A stretch of 64,000 nucleotides of DNA from Zingiber officinale (taxonomy: Eukaryota; Streptophyta; Magnoliopsida; Zingiberales; Zingiberaceae). Within the stretch, counting starts at the first letter, position 1, and the number at the start of each line of letters is the position of its first letter. The notes below the pieces were generated by a model. That model saw only the letters and a list, made by a program, of their open reading frames with translations. It was not told where the DNA came from and did no database searches. The translations under genes and the position numbers were made by a program. The stretch lies in assembly GCF_018446385.1 (NCBI RefSeq), contig NC_055992.1, forward strand, positions 20,988,877 through 21,052,876. Direction: 5' to 3'. Positions 35,941 through 46,283 of this stretch are shown one piece after another.

Positions 35941-37186
35941 TCCTTAATAAAATTATTGAATAGCTTATCGCTGATCTGGTGTTGAGAGCAACTAGCACAA
36001 AGTCTTTTGAATCTCTACCAATATACATGATGGTAGCCGCCCCGAGTAATATAAGGAGGTTTTCCTGAGCGATATGGGTGGGTTTCTCCCTATGGGTTGA
36101 ATAAATATTGTCGGGCAATATCATCAAAACCCCATAGGGTAGTATTACTAAGTTCCGCAGAGCAATTGCATGAAGGTTCGTTGAGCAATATTACTAAAGG
36201 TCTGCCGAACAATAATGCTAAGTTCTCGTAGAGCAATCGTATGGAGGTTTGCATGATAATACTATGGAAGAACAATAATATTAAAGGTCTGCCAAACAAT
36301 AATGTTACGTTTCCACATAGAAATCATATAGAGGTTCCCAGGACAATAGTATGGAAGAGCAATAATGTTGAAGGTCCATCAAGTAATAATGTTAAGTGTT
36401 CGTAAAGTAACATCAAAGCTTCCCTGAACAATAACACTCAACTCCACAAAGTGACATCATTAAGTTCCATCGAACAATAATGTTGTGTTCGTAAAGTAAC
36501 ATCAAAGGTCCACTGGGCAATAATGCTCAATTACACAAAGTGACATCATTGAGGTTCATTGATCAATAATGTTAAGTTATCGCAGGGCAATTATATTAAG
36601 GCCTGCAGAGAAATACTATTGAGTGAATCTTTCATTAGGAAGCTTCTGGTTACTATCACATGACACTTGATGATTAGAAAAATAAGTAATGAATGTCAGA
36701 GGCAGTCCCCTTGATTCCTTCTTCATAATATATGGCAATCAGTGAATGACGGATGAGTAATGGCTGTCAGAAATGGTTCCCTAGGAGTCTTCTTCACTTT
36801 ATGTGATAGTCAAGAATTGGACACATGACAATGGATCATCAGAAACTGCGTCCTTACTGACTAAGGAGAGAAGAAGTAAAAAGGCACGAAGCCAGGTGAC
36901 ATGGAGATTCTATTTTAAAAGTTATATAAGCACCACAGATGGTAACTTCTATGTATGATGGTCTTTTGTTTTTAAATAGCAGAGGCAACTCTTTCTTCTT
37001 TGAGCTATTCTTTTTCCTTTAACTCTGTCTTTCTCTACCTATTACTAACTTGAGCGTTGGAAGGGTTGCACCAGAGGAGCCGACCCGACTCTAATTCGTG
37101 ATACTTTCTTAGATCTACAAGGTGATACAAGAGAATAGGAATTGCTGAGAAGGAGGAGCCCAAGCGAGTAGAAAAATGAGCCATCA
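35941..37186 (+). mobile_element. Tat-like LTR relic with degenerate repeat array
   Basis: About 36100-36600 contains many diverged repeats of an AATAATGTTAAG / AGCAATCGTATGGAGG type, spaced roughly 50-60 bp. The end carries ACTTGAGCGTTGGAAGGGT, a decayed form of the U5 string of the intact Tat LTR, and stops at ATCA (37186) before a decayed primer site TTGGCATTGTCTAT. The left boundary is uncertain, perhaps at or near the copia insertion. It belongs with the gag relic that follows. Confidence 0.55.
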
Positions 37187-37907
37187 AATTGGCATTGTCT
37201 ATTAAAAACTCTTACAAAAATCTACTATGCCTCAATCTGGTAAAGCGACAATAGAAGATCAGTCAGAATATTCGATCAAATCTTCCCAGCCATCGTTGCC
37301 CAATCCCAACGAAGGTAGTCGAGATTTGAGGTTACAAAAGAAAATCTCACGTTTGGTGGTAACAATCTTAGAAGAAGCTCGAGGATCTACGGGTGATCCT
37401 CGCCCATCTAGGGGAAGAGAAACTCTATCTGTTGAAAGGTCACCAATAATTACTCCTGTCTCACATAGTTCTAGAGGAGTTATTTCTAAATATCAACCTG
37501 ACAAATTGTCGATCATTGATACACTTATTGTTCCATCACCGATGGTACCTCATTTAAACAATTTTTTGTTGGAGGAAGACCTTGTTTGGATTTCCTCTTC
37601 TCAAAGAATGCTTGCACGTTAGATCACCTTTTCTGAGGAGATCTTACAAGAAGATTTATCATTTCATTTTCATACGTCTCATGTTACCGAATAAAATAAC
37701 TATTCAGATCCAGAGGATTATCTATGCCATTTTGAAAATACGATAGTGCTTTATAAATACACTAAAGGGGCCAAATGTGCGTCTTTCTAACAACTTTAGT
37801 TAGACCAACACAACAATGGTTTAGTACTTTGAAATCAGGAACTATCTCTTCTTTTGATGATTTCGCTACATTATTTTTATGGCATTTTTCTAGTTCCAAG
37901 AGGTATG
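37187..37907 (+). pseudogene. gag: Tat-like gag relic, first part
   Basis: From MPQSGKATIE (37227) an N-terminal low-complexity region leads into the capsid domain. The DPEDYLCHFENTIVL piece (about 37700) and the KYTKGAKCASF piece match the DPDDHLGKFDNTTTL and QYTDGVKC segments of the intact Tat gag. Stops and shifts are present. The copia element at 37908 interrupts it at SSKRY; coding resumes at 41954. Confidence 0.65.
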
Positions 37908-38778
37908 TGTTGGAACCCCAAGGTGTTTTGATGTGATCAAACAAGTTAAGTTAGGTCATGTTTTGTCTAACCCTTGTGTCTAAGTGTGCAGGAGCTTAGG
38001 AACACAGGAAGTCGAGCGGAAGACGCGGCTAACGAGAAAGACGACACGGGAAGAGAGCCGACGAGCTCTGTGCGTCCGAGGGACGAGGTGACCGTGGAAG
38101 AGTACACCAGTAGACGAGAAGAACGTACGTGGCGTTAGAGGGACGAGAAACCGGGAAGGAAGGCTGCTCGAGGAAAAGGCCAGAACTTGGGTTCGGGTGA
38201 ACCCTATTCCGGATGGCAGAGATCACCTAAGCTAGAAGAGCCGGAGTGAAAAGACTCGGATCGAGACGAGCTAAACCGAAGAAGGAAAAAAGTCAATTCC
38301 TGTTGACTTTAGGGCTCCGGGCGCCCGGAACCATTCCGGGTGGCCAGAACAACCCGGGGCGCCCGGACCGAAGATGTTGACCAGATCGAGTCAAACTCGA
38401 TCTGAACGTTGGGGGACAAAGTTGTATCCCCCCAGGACGCCCCGACCAATGCTATAAATATAGCACTAATTTGCACAACTTATTCATTCAACTTGTAATC
38501 AGTTTCTTAGTGTTTTACTTTTCTGTCTGTGCTCTCAATGCTGTAAGAAGCTACTCCGCCCAGAGGAGATCATCAGATATTGCGCCTTCTTTTCCTTGGA
38601 TTAGCAATCCCCTGATTGCAAATCAAGTAAACCCTCTGTGTCTAATCTCTTTTAATTAGTCTCGTCTCTTTATTATCACAAGTGTTTCTTAATTAGTCGA
38701 TATATCCGAGAAAGGTTAGATTTATTTTTGTAGGGCAATTCACCCCTCCCCTCTTGTCGGCCTCTAAAGGGACCAACA
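37908..38778 (+). repeat. 5' LTR of the plus-strand gag-only copia
   Basis: 871 bp. Two or three GGGCGCCCGG-type palindromic words lie at 38313-38372. TATA box TATAAATA is at 38453-38460. The 3' LTR is 900 bp and carries more such words (41460-41615), so the palindrome zone changes in length. Confidence 0.88.
38453..38460 (+). promoter_or_regulatory. TATA box of the plus-strand gag-only copia LTR
   Basis: TATAAATA lies directly downstream of the GGGCGCCCGG word zone; the 3' LTR has the same arrangement (about 41628). Confidence 0.55.
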
Positions 38779-38833
38779 AGTGGTATCAGAACAAGGCGCT
38801 TTAGGAGGACTAACCGCCGATCGAAGCAACGAG

Positions 38834-40273
38834 ATGGCCGGACCAAGCATCGTTCCACCAAAATTCGAGGGGGACTTCGCACACTGGAAGCGTTGTATAG
38901 AGGTATTCCTAAAAACTGATTTCAAAATTCAGTTAATTATAAAATATGGCTTTGTTGCTCCGACGAATCAGAATGGAGAAGAAAAAGAAGAGAGCCAGTG
39001 GACAAAGAAGGAGCAGTGTGATTCCGTAGCGAACAACCGTGCGAAATATCACCTGCTGAGCGTGTTGTCGCCTCAAGAAGTCAACCGCATTGGAAGCTAC
39101 TCGTCGGCCAAAGAACTCTGGGAGAAATTCCTGGAGCTCCACAAAGGAACATCCGAAGCTAAGCTAGCAAGAAGAGACATCCTTCGGAACAGACTGGAGA
39201 AAGGTGAGAAGGTAGCCAATCTACACACGAAGGTAAAAGAATTGATTACCAGTCTCGAGCACCTCGATGAAACGGTAACAAACTGGGACACCATACGCTA
39301 CGCTCTCAACGTATTTCCCAGAACTCCAGAATGGACGTCAATCATCGACGCATATTACATTTCAAAGGACCTGGAGGTAAGTATCTTAGAAGAATTGCTT
39401 TCTACTCTTGAATTACATGAAACCAAGTGTGCAGGGACAACTAAGGAATTAAGCCAGATAATGGCGCTGAACGCAACCAAAAGGGATGAACCCGAGTCAG
39501 ACTCAGAAGAGGACTAGGAAGCATACATGGTAAGAAACTTTAAAAAAAAAATTAGATCTAATAAGTTTAAAGAAATGCAGAATAAAAAAAATTCAAGAAA
39601 TAGAAGAAGGATGTGTTGCTACTAGTGTCAAAAGGAAGAACACCTAAAAGAGGATTACCCAGAACTAAAGAAGGGCAAAGGCAAGATTCCCAAGAAGTAC
39701 AAGAACCTAAAAGCTATTTGGGACGACACTTCATCATCTGAGTCCGAGATTCAAGAATATACCGGGTTGGCGCTGATGGCAAGCTATGAAGGACAAAGTA
39801 CATCAGAACCCAGCATCGATGAAGGGGGAGCGACCTCAGATGAGAGCAACGAAGCAGGGGGAGATTCAGGCTTCAAATCTGATATGGTAAGTGAGGTATG
39901 CCTCTTACCCCCTGATCAACTTTACTTTGGAATTAAGTCTATGGCAAAATCCATGTTTAAGTTAAAAAGTAAAAATACTGAATTAAAAAATGAAAACTTA
40001 GAAATAAAAAGAACTTTAGCAAAATCTTGCCTAATAGAAGACTTTGATAAAATAAAGTTTGAAAATGATAAATTAAAAGAAGAAATAGAAAAATTGAAAA
40101 ACTCTACCCACTCAAATATTTCTACTTTTAGAAATTATAGAGGTTTAAATTGGTACTATAGGTTTCATCAAACTCAAATCAGAACAATATCAAAAGCCTA
40201 TATACCTAAAAAATATTTAATTAATTTTGTAGGTAGGAACCTCTATTGGGTTCCGAAAACATGTTTAACTTGA
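38834..40273 (+). pseudogene. gag: Copia gag with zinc knuckle and coiled coil, two stops
   Basis: One frame of about 480 codons begins MAGPSIVPPKFEGD, the typical start of copia gag (DUF4219/UBN2 region). It continues with LWEKFLELHKGTSEAKL and IRYALNVFPRTPEW. A zinc-knuckle zone with CQKEEHLKEDYP is followed by an acidic linker and a coiled coil (LKSKNTELKNENLEIKRT), ending LYWVPKTCLT. TAG codons at 39515 and 39623 interrupt it. The second sits inside the knuckle, and the last Cys of the knuckle is replaced by Asp/Tyr. The downstream tail looks like the remnant joint to a lost pol. Confidence 0.8.
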
Positions 40274-41053
40274 ATTTAAAATTAAACTTAACATTTTCAA
40301 CGAGAAAGTTAAATAGATAGTTTCTTTATGAGACTTTGTCTAAGGAAGTGGTTGTTGCTCTAATAACCAAGAAGGCCTAATGCCTCGCCACAACCTGAAA
40401 AGCCAAAATACTGAAATTAAATGTTTAATTAACTTTCTGGAAAAAGTATTAAAGTTAGAGTTAAATAATGCTTTAAAGTTTTTAAACATTTGTTTTGAAA
40501 ATTTTGTTTAACTTAGAAAATGTTTCTGTTGCAAATAATACTTTAAAAGAGTTATTCAATTTGTTTTAGAAAATATATTCAAAAATATTCATATTTTCAA
40601 AAACTTAGAAAATTTTTTAAGTTAGAAAATTATTGTTTTACTTAGAAATGTTTGCAAACAATTAAAATTTTTGAAAAATTATCACAGTTTCTCTAACATA
40701 ATTTCTTTTATAAAACTTCAATTTCTATTAGAAAACTAATTATGTTGCACATTTTTAACTTAGAAAATTAAAGTTCAAAATTTTCTTACTTAGAAATTTT
40801 TTTCCCTTAAAATTTTGTTTGAAAACTTTGATTTATGTTAAGAAACTTAAATTTTTTTCTAACTTCAATTTGTTTTAAGTTAGAATTTACCTTAGACTTG
40901 TTAAAAGAAACCCCAATTTTTATGTGATCAAAGGGGGAGAAGAATGGTAAGTCTAGGGGGAGGTATATATTTTAAATATTGAAAAATCTTTGGACTTATT
41001 GCATATGTTTTCCCTAACTTAACTTGGGTTGCTCACATCAAAAAGGGGGAGAT
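40274..41053 (+). repeat. AT-rich filler of the gag-only copia
   Basis: No coding capacity. It begins with a conserved module (about 40320-40420) that recurs near 48500 and 59930. It then runs through imperfect ACTTAGAAAATT / TTTTGAAAA words to the purine tract before the 3' LTR. In autonomous SIRE elements the pol gene would stand here. Confidence 0.6.
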
Positions 41054-41953
41054 TGTTGGAACCCCAAGGTGTTTTGATGTGATTAAACAAGTTAAGTTAG
41101 GTCCTGTTTTGTCTAACCCTTGTGTCAAAGTGTGCAGGAGCTTAGGAACACAAGAAGTCGAGCGGAAGATGCGACTAACGAGAAGGACGGCACGGGGAGA
41201 GAGTCGACGGGCTCGGTGCATCCGAGGGACGAGGTGACCGCGGAAGAGTACACCGGTGGACGAGAAGAACGTACGCGACGTTCGAGGGATGAGAAACCGG
41301 GAAGGAAGGTTGCTCGAGGAAAAGGCCGGAACTTGGGTTCGGGTGAGCCCTATTCCGGATGGCAGAGATCACCCAAGCTAGCGGAGCCGGAGCGAAAAGA
41401 CCAGGACCGAGACGAGCTGAACCGGAGAAGGAAAAAAGTCAATTCCTGTTGACTTTAGGGCTCCGGGCGCTCGGAACAGCCTGGGGCGCCCGGAACCCTT
41501 CCGAACCCTTCCGGGCGCTCGTACCGAAGATGTTGACCAGATCAAGTCAAACTCGATCTGAACGTTGGGGGGTAAAGTTTTATCCCCCCAGGGCGCCCGA
41601 AACCCCTTCGGGGGCCGCGACCAGTGCTATAAATATAGCACTGATCTGCACAGCTTATTCATTCAACTTATAATTAGTTTCTTAGTGTTTTACTTTTCTG
41701 TCTGTACTCTCAACGCTATAAGAGGTTACTCCGCCCAGAGGAGATCATCAGATACTACGCTTTCTTTTCCTTGGATTAGCAATCCCCTGATTGCAAACCA
41801 AGTAAACTCTCTGTGTCTAATATCTTTTAATTATTCTCGTCTCTTTATTATTACAAGTGTTTCTTAATTAGTCGATATATCCGAGAATGGTTAGATTTAT
41901 TTTTGTAGGGCAATTCACCCCTCCCCTCTTGTCGACCTCCAAAGGGACCAACA
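41054..41953 (+). repeat. 3' LTR of the plus-strand gag-only copia
   Basis: 900 bp, begins TGTTGGAACC and ends GACCAACA. It is clearly alignable to the 5' LTR but differs most in the G/C-rich palindrome zone at 41460-41615. Confidence 0.88.
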
Positions 41954-42640
41954 GTATGTTCCCACTCCACTTAGTTTGTTTAATCTTAAGCAAAAGCCTC
42001 AAGAAACTTTAAGATAGTGTGTCCAACGATATACTTGTATGGAGCGTGAGATTCCTTCGACGGTTCTAGAAATTTTGAAGGGAGCCTTCATGCAAGGGCT
42101 TCAGGAAGGGAATTTCTTTCATTCTTTGTCCAAATATCCTCCATCAAATTATGATGCACTCCTAGTGCAAGTGGAAAATATATATAAATGTGAAGGAAGC
42201 TCAACGAGCTAGGCAAGAACAAAGGGGAACTAGCTCGAAGAATATTAATGAGTGACCAATCGAACATCTCAAGCCAATGTTGTAAGACCCTTGATGTATC
42301 ATTCTCATGCTTTACCTCTACACCATTATAAAGAAAGAGCTCTGTAGATTTGTGATTAATATCAAGTTTTGAGGCGACTTGTAAGAGCACAACGAGGACC
42401 CCAAAGACAACCTTCTAATGCTTTTTGTGACTTGCATCAAGAATATTGTCACACCACTCACAGATGTCGAGGACTAGAACAAGAGTTGGAGCGTATCATC
42501 AAAGCTTATCCTCATATGAAAAATATTTTAACAGTTCCTACTCTATGTCAACAAATGCCACCTCCTGCTCTACAAAGGAAAAACCCTCCCATTGCTCAAC
42601 CTCCCGCTCCTCCAAACTATTTCTCCATACTTAGTATCAC
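41954..42640 (+). pseudogene. gag: Tat-like gag relic, second part
   Basis: Coding resumes after the target duplication with PTPLSLFNLKQKPQETLR, then GAFMQGLQEGNFFHSLSKYP, equivalent to the FTQGLVDGDFFRSLIRKPP block of the intact Tat gag. A knuckle-like segment CDLHQEYCHTTHRC follows, then LEQELERIIKAYP. A few stops are present. It breaks off near 42640 where a copia 3' region begins. Confidence 0.7.
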
Positions 42641-44164
42641 AATCTTTTTGGAAATTGCTTTAAAATGCTTCTTTACAAAATTGCTATGTTTTTGAAACTC
42701 CTTGTTTGTTTTTGACATATGTCAAAGGGGGAGAGAATAGGTTAAAAGTTTAAGTATTTTCAAAAACCTCTAAGGCATTAATTTTTTAGGGAGAGATTAA
42801 GTTGGGTGGGGGGGCACTTTTGAAAATTTTCTTTATATGCTTTATATTTACTTAACTTTGAACTAGGTTATCATAATAAAAAAGGAAGAGATTGTTGGTA
42901 CAAGGAGCACCAGATAATCAAACCTAATTTTGATGTTATCAAAGGTTCAAAGCTAAGCTATGGTGTTATCTAATGAAATTGAATAAGTGTACAAGTAGTT
43001 CAATCAAAAAGTCCTAGTAGGTCAAGTTGACTAAATACTAGGCAAGACAAAAGTCCTAGTAGACATTAGGCAAAGGGAAAGTCCTACTTCTGGCTAGGCA
43101 AAGAAGCCCTAGTTGAGTGGATTAGGCAAACAAGTCCAAGTCGAGTAGACTGGACAGAAGACTTGGTAGATCAAGGATGTCAGGCAAAAGGAAGCCCTGG
43201 AGGTCTAGGACACAAGGTTGAAGTTTAGACGAGTCAAGGACTAGACATCTTGCAAGAAGTCCTGAAGGTCAAGATAGGATGCTGAGTAAAAGCCCAAATA
43301 GATCTAGAGGACTAGATATTTGACAAACAGGTAATCTCTCCTAAGAGGAGTGATGAGGATGCTTTTCCTGAGAGGGAATAGTAGATATCGGTCTGACTTA
43401 GGATTTCATAAGAAACCTAAAAGTCAAGACTAAATAGTCCAAATTGGATTGACTACGTTGCACTTTGTTATTATTATTTTTTGCTAACTCTGTGATGTAG
43501 GAATTAAAATATGGAAACAATTAATCCAGGTGCCTGGAAGAGATCTAGGCACCTGAAAGGGATCTAAGCACCCTAAACTCAGCCTGATGGTAGGATCAGG
43601 TGGCAACTTCTGATTAGTTGGAGCACGTCACGATCCAGGTGCCTAGAAAGGATCTAGGCACCTGGGTCTGGATAAATTTTAACATATAGAGCTTCACTGA
43701 GTCACATCATGTCAGTCTTAATTAAGGTGCCTGGAAGGGATTCAGGCGTCTGGAAAGACCTATAAAAGAAGGTTTCGACCAACACCTCAATCATTTTTTC
43801 TAATGACTTCCATACTCACGTGTTATTCCAAAACCTTCGTTACAATTCCCAAACAATGCTCCAACAACCAACACCAAAGCTGATACTCATTTAAATTGTT
43901 GGTAACATTTGTATTTGCATTGTATTCGAAATACTTTTGTAATCATCATTCTTTTAGTGAATTATCCAATGAAAGCGATCAACGATCGTGGGTCTTAGAC
44001 TAGCAGTCATCAAACTGTGAACCAAGTAAAAAAAGAAGGGTGTTAGCCTTGTGCTTGTTCTCTTTGCTTTATTTTTCACTACGTTATCTCTCGAGTTTCT
44101 TTAAAAATGTAAAAAAGTGACATGGCTATTCACCCCCCTTATAGCACTTTTCTTTGATCCTACA
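42641..44164 (+). mobile_element. Ty1/copia 3' end with complete LTR
   Basis: The internal tail has purine-rich tracts (CAAAGGGGGAGAGAA at about 42722, AAAAAAGGAAGAGAT before 42893). The LTR starts TGTTGGTACAAGG at 42893 and ends GATCCTACA at 44164, giving 1272 bp. Palindromic words of the type CCAGGTGCCTGG / CTAGGCACCTG lie at 43516-43753, just before TATAAAAG at 43761. The 5' half of the element is missing. Its LTR start and end resemble those of the element at 56362-63567. Confidence 0.7.
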
Positions 44165-45600
44165 AATGTTACCAGTGAGAAGGATTCACTGTATCCTCAA
44201 AAGTAATATTTGACATATTCTCAATCTTCTCGAATAATTGTGTGTATCATTTTGCAAAATCATTATTAATTATTTTTTTACTAATATAATATATGTATTT
44301 ATTCAGAGTTCATGAAAACAAAGCACTCTAAGGAAGAAATTGATGAAGTGCATTCTGAGTGGGCAGTATGCATACAAGATTATATTTATAACTAGGTATA
44401 CAAGATAATAAAAGATTATATTTATAACTACGCATAAAAGTAAATTTATTATGTCTGCATTTAATATTTCAAAAGGATTGAATTTGATATTGTGGTTTTA
44501 TTGGGTCGTCATTATATATAATTGATCATGTGTTGTATGGTATTTGAGTTCAAATTTCCTCACTTTATTAACTTTTTTTTTCATTTTGATCGGCTGAATT
44601 TATAGTTTTTTCCTTAGTTTGGTTGTATTTTGATGGTTAATGTAAACTAAAAAACAAAGATAGAAAAGTATTCCTGTCATTGTGTTAACTAGTTGACAAT
44701 TTCATAAGATTAGCTATAGCACATATTTAACAACTCTTTGGAAACTATTAAGGTAGGAGAATGCACCATTATCTGATAAAGAATTTTAGAACAGTGTGAT
44801 GTAATGCGGGTTGAAATAAGATTTCTAAATTTCTCTTGAATATTTTTAATTTATTTCTTATGTTTTTTTTTTTTTTGAGTTGGAGCCGTTAGGAGAGAAT
44901 CCCTAATGTTAATCATATTCAGTTTAATAAATTTTCCTTCACAAATTTTGTTCACTGAGATGGTGTAATTTTGGTGCTACATCACAAGGGCTGATTATGC
45001 AACATATGAGCTTATAAATATCAACTTACAAGCATTGGTTCGACCATGATATCCATACAATATTCTGTTGATTTCATGGGGCTACGACAATAATCACTCA
45101 ACATTTCTAGAATTTCCAGGTTAGGGTATTAATTGATCAATCATACTTATGTAGATATTCTGCAATCTTCAATACCCACTCAAAAATCCAAATTAAGAAA
45201 CCATTTTGAGTGAAAATGACTTTACAATATAAACAATGATCGATGACATTGATCTTTTTTTTTTTACATAATGACAATTTTGATGCATCTGGAACTATGA
45301 AATTTTGAGCAAGCTTGGAAATCAGTTGGACCATGGACTTTGAATCATTCTTAGGAGTATTGTAGTGTAAGTATTGGGATTGGTTTTGATGTTATTATGT
45401 GAATTTTGTTGATAGATTTCGTCACCGTTTACTTTAGTAATTATTAAATATGAAGTAATATATGATAATCAACTTTGATATAGTAAATATTATTTTAAAT
45501 TTCATAGATTAAAAAATACAAATCTCATTTTTAAATTTATTTATTTTATTTTATAATAGTTATTCACTAAAGTGTTGAACTAAAGGTTAAAATATTTTTA
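44165..45600. other. AT-rich region, no gene recognised
   Basis: No domain or repeat family could be read on either strand. Short open frames, the longest about 65 codons, lack any recognisable motif. Confidence 0.4.
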
Positions 45601-45639
45601 TCCTCGGAATGAGTTGAATCGGTTAACCCTTTTCTTCAT

Positions 45640-46240
45640 TCCCTTATGTCGTCGCCGCTACAACAGCAGCTAAAAAACTAGGGTTCGTCACCTCCATCGC
45701 AACGCTCGACCGAGTAATGAATAGGGAGGGGGCGAGCTTCCCCTCTGCATTCTTTTCCTCGCCCTGCATGCCGCCATTGAAGCCCTCTCCCACAACTTCG
45801 CTTGCCTCACCATGGCTAGCGGCCTCCCACCCCTCCTCTAGCTCTACCGCCACCTCGCTGCCACCAGAAGCCCCTCGACTTCCCCGATAAGCTCTTCTTC
45901 ATCCTATAATAGGCAAGGATGAACCAGGCGCTATTGCAGGATCGGGAGCAATGGAGGGATGCAATGGTCGTGGTGGACTTGGACAAGAGGTTCTAGGTCT
46001 TTGATGATCTGGTGCAGAGGACCTCCAAGGTGGTGTCTCCGGAGGATGTCGATGAAAGGGGAGTTGAGGAGGTGGGATTCAAGGTTTGATTTGATGTGGA
46101 AGTGCCTATATTTAGGAGTTTGAGCTTGATTGGTAAGGAGAAGGATGGTAAGTTGGTTGATTCCAATTACTCCAATGGATTGGCTTATCCCTTCAAATAT
46201 GATCTACCTTCCGGTCAGATCCCTTTCCCCCCAATTTCAC
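45640..46240 (+). pseudogene. Unrecognised host gene fragment
   Basis: The plus strand has unusually gene-like composition: codons read MNQALLQDREQWRDAMVVVD, then VFDDLVQRTSKVVSPEDVDE, then VPIFRSLSLIGKEKDGKLVD. Single stops separate the pieces. I do not recognise the family. Upstream GC-rich sequence reads Ser/Pro-rich, as in a plastid-targeted or nuclear protein N-terminus, but this is weak. A second, diverged copy of the stretch coding LIGKEKDGK occurs right after the SINE at about 49043-49080, so the locus was locally duplicated before the SINE inserted. Confidence 0.4.
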
Positions 46241-46283
46241 TTCTCTTTTCTTACTTTTTTTTTTTTACTTATTTTCCTTCTTG

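Larger units (their letters stand above)
37908..41953 (+). mobile_element. Gag-only SIRE-like Ty1/copia element, 4.0 kb
   Basis: Outer ends are TGTTGGAACC and GACCAACA, flanked by perfect GTATG duplications (37903-37907, 41954-41958). The 5' LTR is 37908-38778, the 3' LTR 41054-41953. The primer site AGTGGTATCAGAACAAGG follows the 5' LTR. The interior is 2.3 kb with one gag frame and AT-rich filler, and no pol. A purine tract AAAAAGGGGGAGAT precedes the 3' LTR. It inserted into the Tat gag relic, which reads on from both sides. Confidence 0.92.

Noticed and set aside
38313..38372. Rho-independent terminator or riboswitch from GC-rich hairpins
   Set aside because: These bacterial elements do not apply; the hairpins are the palindromic words of a plant LTR upstream of its TATA box.
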